Made by a program: the position numbers and the translations under genes. The notes beneath the pieces were generated by a model that made no database searches, was not told the origin of the DNA, and was given only the letters and a program-made list of their open reading frames with translations. Positions 23,586 through 31,550 of a stretch of 41,487 nt of DNA are shown piece after piece; positions within the stretch are counted from its first letter, which is position 1; each line of letters begins with the position of its first letter. The stretch lies in the NCBI GenBank assembly GCA_023665275.1, contig JAMPEF010000012.1, positions 1-41,487 on the forward strand, written 5' to 3'. The DNA comes from Alistipes senegalensis (GTDB lineage Bacteria; Bacillota; Clostridia; Oscillospirales; Ruminococcaceae).

Positions 23586-23705
23586 TTCTGTTCCTCCCTT
23601 ATATGTGATATTTATATTTATTATACTATATCAGTAAGTCATATTTTGTCGGAAAAGGTAACAGAAATATAAATTTTTTCCGTAATAAAAATTTACTGAA
23701 AAATG

Positions 23706-23734
23706 TTGAAAAAAGTTCTTTCCGGTGATATAAT
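23706..23734 (+). promoter_or_regulatory. sigma-A promoter for the flavin reductase gene
   Basis: TTGAAA at 23706-23711 and TATAAT at 23729-23734, spacer 17 bp. It puts the leader at only about 27 nt. Confidence 0.82.
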
Positions 23735-23767
23735 TAATATATCCGAAAAAAAAAGAGGTGATTTATT

Positions 23768-24352
23768 CTGTCTAAACAATTCTGGAAAGGCAGTGCATTA
23801 CTTGCACCGGTTCCGGCAACACTTGTGACGTGTGGTACTGTGGAAAATCCTAATGTTTTTACTGTCGCATGGACGGGAATATGCTGTACCCGTCCGCCTA
23901 TGACGTATATTTCTGTGAGACCGGAACGCTTTTCATATGATATAATAGAAAAATCCGGTGAGTTCGTCATAAATCTAACCACTTCCGCTATGGTAAAGTA
24001 TACCGACTTATGCGGTGTGAAAAGCGGTCGTGACGTTGACAAATTTAAATTATGTGGATTTCATGCCATGCCGTCACAGAAAGTTTCCGCACCGCTTATA
24101 GAAGAGTGTCCAGTATCTCTTGAATGTCGTGTCACTGAGGTGAAACCGTTAGGAAGTCATACAATGTTTCTTGCGGAGATAGTCGGCATTGATGTTGACG
24201 AAAAATTCATTGACAGCAAGGGGAAATTAAACCTCCAGCAGTGCGGACTTACAGCATATGCCCACGGCGAATATTTTGCACTTGGCAGAAAGTTAGGTGA
24301 TTTCGGCTATTCTGTCCGGAAAAAAAAGAAAAAACCGAAAAATTCAGCCTGA
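23768..24352 (+). CDS. flavin reductase-like (FMN-binding split barrel) protein
   Basis: A 194-aa flavoprotein of the flavin reductase/FMN-binding split-barrel family: GSALLAPVPATLVTCG, VFTVAWTGICCTRPPM, then SYDIIEKSGEFVINL and KVSAPLIEECPVSLEC. Such proteins reduce flavins or other electron acceptors with NAD(P)H. The conserved N-terminus (SKQFWKGSALL) extends 19 residues upstream of the first ATG (23825). The only initiator-like codons in frame there are CTG 23768 or ATT 23765, and the SD GAGGTG (23755-23760) is 7 nt before CTG. CTG initiation is therefore likely. It ends with a basic tail and overlaps the convergent BofC-like gene by 9 nt. Confidence 0.85.
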   Translation: MSKQFWKGSALLAPVPATLVTCGTVENPNVFTVAWTGICCTRPPMTYISVRPERFSYDIIEKSGEFVINLTTSAMVKYTDLCGVKSGRDVDKFKLCGFHAMPSQKVSAPLIEECPVSLECRVTEVKPLGSHTMFLAEIVGIDVDEKFIDSKGKLNLQQCGLTAYAHGEYFALGRKLGDFGYSVRKKKKKPKNSA

Positions 24353-24682
24353 TATGTCTTCAATGAATTTCCGGAGTTCCTCTTCAGACTCGATGACAAT
24401 TCCGCCGGAAATAAGTTCACGGTCATAGTCCGAAAGCAGATTTACATTGTATTCAATAATTTTGTATGGCTTATCACCGTCACCACGGAAAACTCCTATT
24501 TTTCCGTTGTATTCACGGACAATGCATTCAGGTTGTGTGACTTCCGGAACATTTACGGCAAATTTCGTCTGAATTTTCGTATTCCTGACGCTCTGTGCAA
24601 GTGTACATATCACAAGCACACCCGCCGTCGCCACGGAAGCGAATACCATAAAAAATATTTTCCGGTTCATGTTTTTTTCCAT
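24344..24682 (-). CDS. BofC-C-terminal-domain-like membrane protein
   Basis: A 112-aa protein with an N-terminal membrane helix (IFFMVFASVATAGVLVICTL) and a small exported domain. Its pattern (CIVREYNGKIGVF, then LLSDYDRELISGGIVIESEE) matches the BofC C-terminal domain as found in many clostridial proteins. BofC in Bacillus restrains SpoIVB signalling in the intermembrane space; this protein lacks the BofC N-terminal domain, so the role may differ. ATG 24682 follows GGGAGG; the frame is open further upstream but without an SD. Confidence 0.65.
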   Translation of the reverse strand: MEKNMNRKIFFMVFASVATAGVLVICTLAQSVRNTKIQTKFAVNVPEVTQPECIVREYNGKIGVFRGDGDKPYKIIEYNVNLLSDYDRELISGGIVIESEEELRKFIEDISG

Positions 24683-24770
24683 GAAAATACCTCCCTTTGC
24701 TGAATTTCTGTAAATATTATCGTCTGTTTTTGCTATATTATACAAATTACTGTTTTTTTTCAAAAAATAC

Positions 24771-24799
24771 TTAACAACCGGAAAAAAATGTGGTATAAT
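24771..24799 (+). promoter_or_regulatory. sigma-A promoter for the class A PBP gene
   Basis: TTAACA at 24771-24776 and TATAAT at 24794-24799, spacer 17 bp. It produces a leader of about 137 nt, which also contains a TCAGACA/TGTCTGA hairpin (24861-24885). Confidence 0.78.
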
Positions 24800-24904
24800 A
24801 TAAAAGATGGTTCAATATGACCGGAAATTAAAAAATTCTGCTTTTTTAAAGACCTTTTTTCAGACAGTTCGGAGACTTGTCTGATTCAGGAATATAAATA
24901 ACAG

Positions 24905-24942
24905 AAAGGAGTTTCACCGTTTATATACGGTAAAAAAACAAA
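24905..24942 (+). promoter_or_regulatory. SD separated from the PBP start by a hairpin
   Basis: The only good SD (AAAGGAG, 24905-24911) is 31 nt from ATG 24943. An in-frame stop at 24931-24933 rules out a more upstream start. Between them ACCGT (24916-24920) pairs with ACGGT (24927-24931), extendable by TTT/AAA (24912-24914 with 24933-24935). Folding would bring the SD to about 7 nt from the ATG. The same layout occurs at 31504-31538. Confidence 0.5.
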
Positions 24943-27645
24943 ATGGGTACTACTAATAACACTGTACAGCCAGCCGGTAAGCGCAAAAAGAAGAAAAAAC
25001 AAAGTCTGCCGGTGAGAATTTTAAAAAAATTATTGGCTGTAATATCCACAACTCTGCTTTCGCTGTTTCTTGTAATGGTCATTACCGGAACTATTGTAGC
25101 GACTGCACTCACTGTTTACGTCCTTGACTTTATGGACGATTCAACAAATGTAACACTTCAGGAGCTTGAATCCGGAAGTGATACTTACTTTTATGGCATT
25201 CAGAAAAACGACAAGGGAAAAGACGAAATTGTCATACTCAACAGGGTAAAAACCGACGTTCAGCGTATACCCGTTTCAATCGACAGAATACCACAGCATG
25301 TTAGAGATGCTTTCGTTTACACGGAAGACGAGCGTTTCTATCTTCACGAGGGCGTTGACTATAAGCGTACACTTTCGGCGTTTATGAATATGTTTCTTCA
25401 TTTCTATGACTCAAATCAGGGTGGTTCTACTATCACACAGCAGTTAATCAAGAACCTTACCGGTGATGACGAACAGTCACCGCAACGTAAAATCCGTGAA
25501 ATTTTCAGCGCTATGCAACTTGAAAGAACCTATACCAAAGACGAAATATTAGAGGAATATCTTAATTATATCGGTTTCGGTGGTCCTATCAATGGCATAC
25601 AGCTTGCATCTATTCGATATTTCGGAAAGAACGTCGATGAAATAACAGTACCTGAGGCTGCCGTACTTGCTGCTATTCCGAAATCTCCACAGTATTACGG
25701 ACCTTTCGTTGAAACTTATAACGAAAACAACAGACTTATTGTCGACGGTAAAGCTAATAACAAGGAGCGTCAGCGATATGTCCTCTATCAGATGTACAAG
25801 AACGGTGCTATAACTTTTGACGAATATCAGAAGTATTTAAGTACAAAACTTGTATATACAGATTCAGAAGAATATCTCCGTCTGCACCCTGAGGACAGGG
25901 CGGAAGAACTCGAACAGGAGCAGACAGCTTATTCATGGGTAGTTGACGCTATGTACTATGAAGTGGCTGACTTCCTTATGAAAGAATACAACATTGACCA
26001 GTCAGAAGCTATAAAGCGTATAAACAAGGGTGGTTATAAGATTTATTCAACAGTTGATGATACCATGCAGAAATATGTTGAAGAAAAGTTCCTTGAATTA
26101 GGCAACCTTGTAAACGTTGACAGTGTACGCCGGTGGGCTGATATTGACGGCGACGGTCAGAGTGAAGAATATTTACCACACGTTGCATTCGTGGCACTCA
26201 ACTATGACGGTTCTGTAAAAGCTCTTGCCGGTGACTGGGGTGAAAAAACCACATCACTTTCAACAAGCTATGCAGTACAGGAAAAACGTCAGGTAGGTTC
26301 AACAATGAAACCGATTGCATCTTACGGACTTGCACTTGAAAATGATATTATTCACTGGGGTTCTACATTCCGTGACGAGCCTATCATGAAAGACGGCAAC
26401 GGCGAGCCTTGGCCTACCAATTACGGAAAAACACTCTCTTATGGCACATATAGTGTTTACTACTTCTTACAACAGTCATTCAATACAGTTCCGGCACAGC
26501 TTGTTCAGTCCATGACACCAGAGGCTGTATATGAATTTTGTACAAAAAATCTCGGTCTTAAACTTGACCCCGAACACGATAAGGATATTGCACCGCTTGC
26601 ACTCGGAGCGTTGCACTATGGCATAACTCTTGAAAATCTTGTAAATGCTTATATTCCTTACGGAAACAAGGGTGTATTCAATGATGCACATATTGTTACA
26701 AGAATTGAAGACGGCACACAGGAAGTCATCTATGAAAACGACGGAAATGCACGTTATGCAGTAAGCGAAGAGACAGCATGGGTTATGAACAGACTTCTAA
26801 AGAATGTTGTTGAAAACGGTACAGGTACAGCAGCTAAACTCAGCAATAAGGTTGTTGTCGGCAAGACTGGTACAACTGATAACTGGTATGACGAGGCTTT
26901 CGTAGGACTTACAAGAGATTTCGTAGCCGGTATTACAGTAGGTTACAAGTATTATCATAGAGACCTTTCACTCCCCTCAAACTTTAAATCGGCACAGGTA
27001 TGGCAGAATATCATAGGTGAATATGCAAATACAATGTTTACAGACACACCGGCGGACTTTGACCCTGTAGATTCAGTATTTGAAGCTGCTATGTGTCCTG
27101 CAAGCGGAATGATTGCAGGCACTTATTGCAGTAAGGGTATAACTGGTTACTGGAAGTCAACAAATGCACCGGTATGTACTGGTTCACATTCAGGTGTTGT
27201 TTCAAATCCGTCAACAAGCAGTAGCTCCGGAAGCAGCAGTTACAGCAGTAACAACTATAGCAGCAACAATTACAGCAGTAACAATAATAACTACAGCAGC
27301 AGTAACTATGACTATATAACACCAAGCGCAAATAATTATAGCAGCAACACTTATGACAACAGTTACAATAATAATTATAATTACAGTTACGATAACAGCT
27401 ATACGGACAGCAGTTCCGGCGGAACATGGGGTACAGGGTATGACAGTACCGGCGGTAGTTCGTGGGATTACGGCTATGACAACAGTTATGACACATCATA
27501 TGATTATTCCGGTGGCGGAACGTGGGATACAGGTTACGACAGCACCGGCGGTAATTCATGGGATTCCGGCTATGACAGCACCGGCGGTGGTACATGGGAC
27601 ACCGGCTATGATAATACAGGTGTCGGAGACGGTACAGGCTGGTAA
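24943..27645 (+). CDS. class A penicillin-binding protein (PBP1a family)
   Basis: A 900-aa bifunctional peptidoglycan synthase. Basic cytosolic N-terminus, one membrane helix (residues about 30-60), GT51 glycosyltransferase with the catalytic EDERFYLHEGVD (Glu128) and GGSTITQQLIKN. The transpeptidase follows with SxxK at Ser453-Lys456 (STMK), SxN at Ser512-Asn514 and KTG at 641-643. After about residue 745 comes a low-complexity tail of about 155 residues: a Ser/Asn/Tyr-rich part, then a repeated Gly/Asp/Trp/Tyr part. The tail is outside the cell and is unusual in composition. Transcribed from 24771-24799; start choice is discussed under the SD entry. Confidence 0.94.
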   Translation: MGTTNNTVQPAGKRKKKKKQSLPVRILKKLLAVISTTLLSLFLVMVITGTIVATALTVYVLDFMDDSTNVTLQELESGSDTYFYGIQKNDKGKDEIVILNRVKTDVQRIPVSIDRIPQHVRDAFVYTEDERFYLHEGVDYKRTLSAFMNMFLHFYDSNQGGSTITQQLIKNLTGDDEQSPQRKIREIFSAMQLERTYTKDEILEEYLNYIGFGGPINGIQLASIRYFGKNVDEITVPEAAVLAAIPKSPQYYGPFVETYNENNRLIVDGKANNKERQRYVLYQMYKNGAITFDEYQKYLSTKLVYTDSEEYLRLHPEDRAEELEQEQTAYSWVVDAMYYEVADFLMKEYNIDQSEAIKRINKGGYKIYSTVDDTMQKYVEEKFLELGNLVNVDSVRRWADIDGDGQSEEYLPHVAFVALNYDGSVKALAGDWGEKTTSLSTSYAVQEKRQVGSTMKPIASYGLALENDIIHWGSTFRDEPIMKDGNGEPWPTNYGKTLSYGTYSVYYFLQQSFNTVPAQLVQSMTPEAVYEFCTKNLGLKLDPEHDKDIAPLALGALHYGITLENLVNAYIPYGNKGVFNDAHIVTRIEDGTQEVIYENDGNARYAVSEETAWVMNRLLKNVVENGTGTAAKLSNKVVVGKTGTTDNWYDEAFVGLTRDFVAGITVGYKYYHRDLSLPSNFKSAQVWQNIIGEYANTMFTDTPADFDPVDSVFEAAMCPASGMIAGTYCSKGITGYWKSTNAPVCTGSHSGVVSNPSTSSSSGSSSYSSNNYSSNNYSSNNNNYSSSNYDYITPSANNYSSNTYDNSYNNNYNYSYDNSYTDSSSGGTWGTGYDSTGGSSWDYGYDNSYDTSYDYSGGGTWDTGYDSTGGNSWDSGYDSTGGGTWDTGYDNTGVGDGTGW
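27205..27630 (+). repeat. low-complexity and repeat-coding tail of the PBP gene
   Basis: Codes for alternating SSNNYSSNNYSS-type and, from about 27415, a 14-residue GGTWDTGYDSTG-type repeat in several degenerate copies (GGTWGTGYDSTGG, GGSSWDYGYD, GGTWDTGYD, GGNSWDSGYD). The DNA repeats (tatgacagtaccggcggt and relatives) are imperfect, which suggests protein-level selection after expansion. Confidence 0.8.
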
Positions 27646-27670
27646 TAATTTTAAAATTCAGACATAAAAA

Positions 27671-27699
27671 ATACCGGTTAAATATATTTTAACCGGTAT
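27671..27699 (+). terminator. hairpin after the PBP gene
   Basis: ATACCGGTTAAA pairs with TTTAACCGGTAT in a 12-bp stem. The T-tract after it is weak, so it may be a partial terminator. The SD of the next gene (AAGGAG) follows within about 6 nt. Confidence 0.6.
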
Positions 27700-27718
27700 A
27701 TTTATAAGGAGAAAAAAT

Positions 27719-28834
27719 ATGGATAATTCAATAAGAATGTGCTGTCCGTGTCATTTCGGACTTGAAAGCGTTCTGAAATACGAGATAGCAAAAATCGGCG
27801 GAGACAACATAAAAGTAAACGACGGTAAAATAAGTTTCACCGGTGACCAAAATATACTTGCAAGAGCTAATTTATGCCTTTCAACTGCTGAACGTGTCAT
27901 GATAGAACTTGCAGAATTTAAAGCCGTTACTTTTGAAGAACTTTTTCAGGGTGTCAAATCAATAGAACTTGAAAGATATATCAGCCCTGAAAATGCCTTT
28001 CCGGTAAAGGGCTATTCTCTGAACTCCGCATTACATAGCATTCCGGACTGTCAGGCGATAATTAAAAAAGCTGCTGTTGAACGTCTTAAAGGCAAGTACG
28101 GCATAGAGTGGTTTGAAGAAACCGGAGCAACAGTACAAATAAAATTCAGTATACTTAAAGATGTGGTTACTATTTATCTTGATACAAGCGGAACAGGTCT
28201 CCATAAGAGAGGTTACAGACGTAATTCAAACGCCGCACCTATAAAGGAAACTCTTGCCGCCGGAATAGTCGATTTAGCAAGAGTGCGTCCGGATTCTGTT
28301 GTATGCGACCCGTTTTGTGGAAGTGGTACAATTCTTATTGAGGCGGGACTTAAAGCCCTTAACATTGCTCCATGCATAAACAGACGTTTTGCGGCTGAAA
28401 AGTGGGAAAGTATTCCGGATAAAGTATGGCGTGAAGAGCGTACACGAGCTATAGATAATGTAAACCGTTCCGCAAAATTTGAGGCTTTCGGCTTTGATAT
28501 AGACGATTCAGCGATTGCGCTTACTCTTGATAATGCCCGTAAAGCCGGTATAAAATCCCGTATGAAGATTGAACAAGCTGATATTTCAAAATTCAGACAG
28601 CCGGAAAATTCAATAGTTATCTGCAATCCACCATATGGCGAAAGACTTCTTGAAATTCGTGAAGCAGAAAATATTTATCGTCAGATGGGAAAGGTTTTCG
28701 GAAAAGGTAGCGGACAATCAAGTTATATCATTTCACCACATGAAGAGTTTGAAAGTTTTTTCGGCAAGAATGCCCATAAACGCCGTAAGCTCTACAATGG
28801 CATGATAAAATGTCAGCTTTATATGTACTTCTGA
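27719..28834 (+). CDS. THUMP-domain class I RNA methyltransferase (RlmL N-domain/YpsC type)
   Basis: A 371-aa SAM-dependent RNA methyltransferase. The N-terminal THUMP region (about residues 60-160) ends at GTGLHKRGYR. The Rossmann domain carries the SAM motif DPFCGSGTILIEAG and the catalytic CNPPYGERL, the latter typical of N2-guanine or N6-adenine transfer. It resembles Bacillus YpsC and the first half of E. coli RlmL, which modifies 23S rRNA; the exact base is not predictable here. SD AAGGAG. It abuts comF-like (28835) with no gap. Confidence 0.93.
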   Translation: MDNSIRMCCPCHFGLESVLKYEIAKIGGDNIKVNDGKISFTGDQNILARANLCLSTAERVMIELAEFKAVTFEELFQGVKSIELERYISPENAFPVKGYSLNSALHSIPDCQAIIKKAAVERLKGKYGIEWFEETGATVQIKFSILKDVVTIYLDTSGTGLHKRGYRRNSNAAPIKETLAAGIVDLARVRPDSVVCDPFCGSGTILIEAGLKALNIAPCINRRFAAEKWESIPDKVWREERTRAIDNVNRSAKFEAFGFDIDDSAIALTLDNARKAGIKSRMKIEQADISKFRQPENSIVICNPPYGERLLEIREAENIYRQMGKVFGKGSGQSSYIISPHEEFESFFGKNAHKRRKLYNGMIKCQLYMYF

Positions 28835-29497
28835 ATGAATTATTATGTAAAAAGAAAAATTTTAAATTTATTTTTTCCTAACCGCTGTCCGATATGCAAA
28901 GAGATTATTAATTTAAATGACCGGTTTTGTCAAGATTGTACGGAAAAAATAACTTTGTATACCGGAAATTTACGCATTGCAGGAGCATCGGAATGTTTTG
29001 CGGCGCTTGAGTATAACAGGGCAGTAATTCCGGCGGTACATCTTCTTAAAAATGGCAGTTGCGGAAATTCTGCATATGCATTCGGGGCTTGCCTTGCGGA
29101 CGTCCTGAAAAATAACGATATATCAAGTAAAATTGATATTATAATACCCGTTCCGCTGTCGGAGGGTTCACGGCGGAAACGTGGTTATAATCAGTCTTTG
29201 CTTATCGCCGAGGCTGTCGGGGCGGAAATAAATAAACCTGTATGGTGTTCTGTGTGCAAAATCCGTGAGACTAAAGAGCAAAAAACTCTCAGCAAGGCGG
29301 GCAGAAAACTAAATCTCAGAAATGCTTTTCAGGTTACAGAAAATATTTCCGGAAAAAGAATACTCCTTGTTGATGATATAACCACAACTGGTAGTACTCT
29401 TTCGGAAGTTGCCATGTTATTGCGGAAAAACGGTGCAGAAGATGTTATATGTTCTGCCGTCATGAAGGTGGAAAAAAGAAAACAGGTACATGTTTGA
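28835..29497 (+). CDS. ComF family phosphoribosyltransferase-like protein
   Basis: A 220-aa protein of the ComFC/GntX type. An N-terminal zinc-binding module (CPICKEI...CQDC) precedes the phosphoribosyltransferase domain with the PRPP motif (LLVDDITTTGSTLS). The RRKRGYNQS...LIAEAVG helix is also characteristic. ComFC supports DNA uptake in competent bacteria, though many clostridial homologues lack a known role. ATG 28835 directly follows the methyltransferase TGA and no clear SD is seen, so coupling is likely. A strong terminator follows. Confidence 0.88.
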   Translation: MNYYVKRKILNLFFPNRCPICKEIINLNDRFCQDCTEKITLYTGNLRIAGASECFAALEYNRAVIPAVHLLKNGSCGNSAYAFGACLADVLKNNDISSKIDIIIPVPLSEGSRRKRGYNQSLLIAEAVGAEINKPVWCSVCKIRETKEQKTLSKAGRKLNLRNAFQVTENISGKRILLVDDITTTGSTLSEVAMLLRKNGAEDVICSAVMKVEKRKQVHV

Positions 29498-29513
29498 ATG
29501 TACCTGTTTTTTG
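29481..29513. terminator. terminator between comF-like and M23 genes
   Basis: AACAGGTACAT pairs with ATGTACCTGTT (29481-29491 and 29498-29508), followed by a T-run. It overlaps the 3' end of the comF-like gene and can act for both convergent units. Confidence 0.88.
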
Positions 29514-29529
29514 TATTCTGAGTGTTAAT

Positions 29530-31503
29530 TTATGGATTTACAAAGTCAAGAGGGTCTTGCTGAGTTCCGTTTACACGCACTTCAAAGTGAAGATGTGCGC
29601 CCGTTGACCAGCCTGTAGAACCAACTGTACCGATTACATCACCTTGCTGAACATAGTCACCGACTGAAACGTTTGCGGAAGTCATATGTCCGTAAAGTGT
29701 AGTGTATGTGCCATCATGCTGAATGATTACATAGTTTCCGTAACCACCACCACAGCCACAGCTTGATGTTTTGGCATAGTTATGCGTACAGCTATTGCTT
29801 ACATATGTAACTGTACCGGATTTTGAGGCGACTACATTTGCGCCCATAATTCCGGTGCCGCTGATGTCGATTCCCTTGTGCTGAGTACCCCAGCGCTGAG
29901 CAAACGGACTTGATATGTAAGAATTTTTCGGTGTTGGCCATATGAAGCCTGAGGACGACGGAGCAGGTATTGTTATTGCAGTAGTTGTGGTTGTTGCCAC
30001 TGCTGTAGTAGTTGTAGTAGTAGTTTGTGTAGTGGTGACTGTTGTTACGGCAGAAGATGTAGTAGTTGTTGTTTCTTTGTAAATATCGTCTGTAGCGTAA
30101 GTTGTAGTAAATGCAGTTGTAGTTGTAGTATAGACGGGCATTTCTGTAGTAGTGGTGGTTGTAGTTGTAGTCTGTTGTGCGAGAATTTCAGCCTGTCGAG
30201 AAGCCTCTTGACGTTCAGCCTCACGTGACGCCTCTTCTATTCTTTCGAGTTCACGAGAAGCTTCTTGACGTTCAGCCTCACGTGACGCCTCTTCTATTCT
30301 TTCGAGTTCACGAGAAGCCTCCTGACGTTCAGCCTCACGTGACGCCTCTTCTATTCTTTCGAGTTCACGAGAAGCCTCCTGACGTTCAGCCTCACGTGAC
30401 GCTTCTTCTATTCTTTCGAGTTCACGAGAAGCCTCTTCACGAGATGCAATTTCCCTTGATTCCTGTTCACGTGATGCGTTTTCACGAGATGCAATTTCCC
30501 TTGATTCCTGTTCACGTGATGCATTTTCACGGGACTCAACTTCCCTTGATTCTTGCTCACGTGATGCCTGTTCAATAGCGGCTATTCTTTCCTGTTCGAT
30601 ACGTTCCGCCTCAAGACGAGCCGCCTCCTGTTCAGCAGCTATGCGGCGTTGTTCCGCTTCATAGCGACGCTGTGCCTCTTCGGCGTGTCTGCGTATTTCT
30701 TCTTCTATCTTGATTTCCTCCTGTGCGAGTTCGTCAAGATATTTCTGTGTATCGGTTTTAGTCTGGTCAAGCCGAATCTGTTCGAGTTTTATTCTGTCAA
30801 TAATTTCCTGTGTCTGTTCCATTTTTTCGTTAAGCTGGAGAATTTCCGCCGATTTTTCATTTATTTTTTCGGCTTGCTGTTCAAGTTTGGTTTGCAGTGT
30901 GAATTTTTCAAATTCAAGGTCTTTTTTAAATTTTTCGAGACCGTCTATTTCATCAAGGAGCTTGTTTATAAGTTCTTCGTCGTGTGATGCTATTCTGTTT
31001 ACCATTTCCACGCTTGTCATGACGTCATAGAAACTTGCTGAACCAAGCACCACTTCGGCGAGTTTGTTATTACCTGAAATGTACATAGTGCAAAGACGCT
31101 TTTTAAAGAGTTCGATATTGCTGTTGATAAGTTCCTGCTGTATAGCTATATCAGAATCAAGATGTCTGATATTTTCTTCTGTAGCGGAAATTTCGTCAGT
31201 GAGTTTATCGAGTTCATTGTTAAGGAGAAATATATTCTGTTGAATAAGATCAATCTGGTCAGCTAATGTTTCCTGAAAAGCCTTCTGATTTGATTTATCA
31301 TTTTCAAGAGAGTTTATTTGTGTTTCATACTCAGCAATTTTAGCTTCGTTTGCTTTTCTTTCCTCCTGAATTTCTGCAATTGATTTAGCTGAAACATCTG
31401 TCTGACTATCTTCTGAAGTGGGATAACCGACAATTATTCCGGCAGAGATTGCGGAACAAGTCATAAAGGCAAGAATTTTCTTTACTATGATTAATTTTTT
31501 CAT
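29530..31503 (-). CDS. secreted M23 peptidoglycan hydrolase with repetitive linker (PcsB/CwlO-like)
   Basis: A 657-aa exported endopeptidase. Signal peptide (KKILAFMTCSAISAGIIVG), then long coiled coils of CwlO/PcsB type (EERKANEAKIAEYETQINSL), the conserved LFKKRLCTMYISGNN hinge, a repetitive Glu/Arg/Ser section, a Thr-rich linker and the M23 domain. Zn ligands are His542 and Asp546 (HKGID) and the last His of HLH (637-639). The M23 domain carries an extra Cys/His loop (SCTHNYAKTSSCGCGGG). Paralogous to the gene upstream. As the last gene of the ftsEX operon it is probably activated by FtsX. The SD is separated from the ATG by a hairpin. Confidence 0.93.
   Translation of the reverse strand: MKKLIIVKKILAFMTCSAISAGIIVGYPTSEDSQTDVSAKSIAEIQEERKANEAKIAEYETQINSLENDKSNQKAFQETLADQIDLIQQNIFLLNNELDKLTDEISATEENIRHLDSDIAIQQELINSNIELFKKRLCTMYISGNNKLAEVVLGSASFYDVMTSVEMVNRIASHDEELINKLLDEIDGLEKFKKDLEFEKFTLQTKLEQQAEKINEKSAEILQLNEKMEQTQEIIDRIKLEQIRLDQTKTDTQKYLDELAQEEIKIEEEIRRHAEEAQRRYEAEQRRIAAEQEAARLEAERIEQERIAAIEQASREQESREVESRENASREQESREIASRENASREQESREIASREEASRELERIEEASREAERQEASRELERIEEASREAERQEASRELERIEEASREAERQEASRELERIEEASREAERQEASRQAEILAQQTTTTTTTTTEMPVYTTTTTAFTTTYATDDIYKETTTTTSSAVTTVTTTQTTTTTTTAVATTTTTAITIPAPSSSGFIWPTPKNSYISSPFAQRWGTQHKGIDISGTGIMGANVVASKSGTVTYVSNSCTHNYAKTSSCGCGGGYGNYVIIQHDGTYTTLYGHMTSANVSVGDYVQQGDVIGTVGSTGWSTGAHLHFEVRVNGTQQDPLDFVNP
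30197..30424. repeat. 57-bp tandem repeat, four units
   Basis: Four units begin at 30197, 30254, 30311 and 30368, nearly identical (a few silent changes), coding for 19 residues of EASREAERQEASRELERIE type. They extend the coiled-coil or linker of the M23 hydrolase. Confidence 0.93.
30436..30570. repeat. 45-bp tandem repeat, three units
   Basis: Units start at 30436, 30481 and 30526, coding for a 15-residue SREQESREIASRENA motif. It is different from, but related to, the adjacent 57-bp array; both are built on SRE triplets. Confidence 0.88.
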
Positions 31504-31538
31504 TATAAGCGGCAGTCAATATGACTGCTGCCTCCTTT
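31504..31538 (-). promoter_or_regulatory. SD separated from the M23 start by a hairpin
   Basis: On the minus strand AAAGGAGG (31538-31531) is 27 nt from ATG 31503. Between them GCAGTC and GACTGC (31528-31523 and 31517-31512) form a perfect 6-bp stem with a 5-nt loop. With the hairpin folded the spacing is 10 nt. Confidence 0.5.
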
Positions 31539-31550
31539 CATAAAACTATT

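Noticed and set aside
27089..27595. A Cys/Tyr-rich 168-codon minus-strand ORF inside the PBP tail.
   Set aside because: It is the antisense of the repetitive Gly/Tyr/Asn-coding tail; composition is an artefact.
30197..30570. Regularly spaced repeats that could suggest CRISPR.
   Set aside because: Units are contiguous without spacers and in frame with a coiled-coil protein.
30177..30578. A 133-codon plus-strand ORF antisense to the M23 gene, with regular repeats.
   Set aside because: Its repeats are the reverse reading of the 57-bp and 45-bp arrays in the M23 gene; no SD or promoter.
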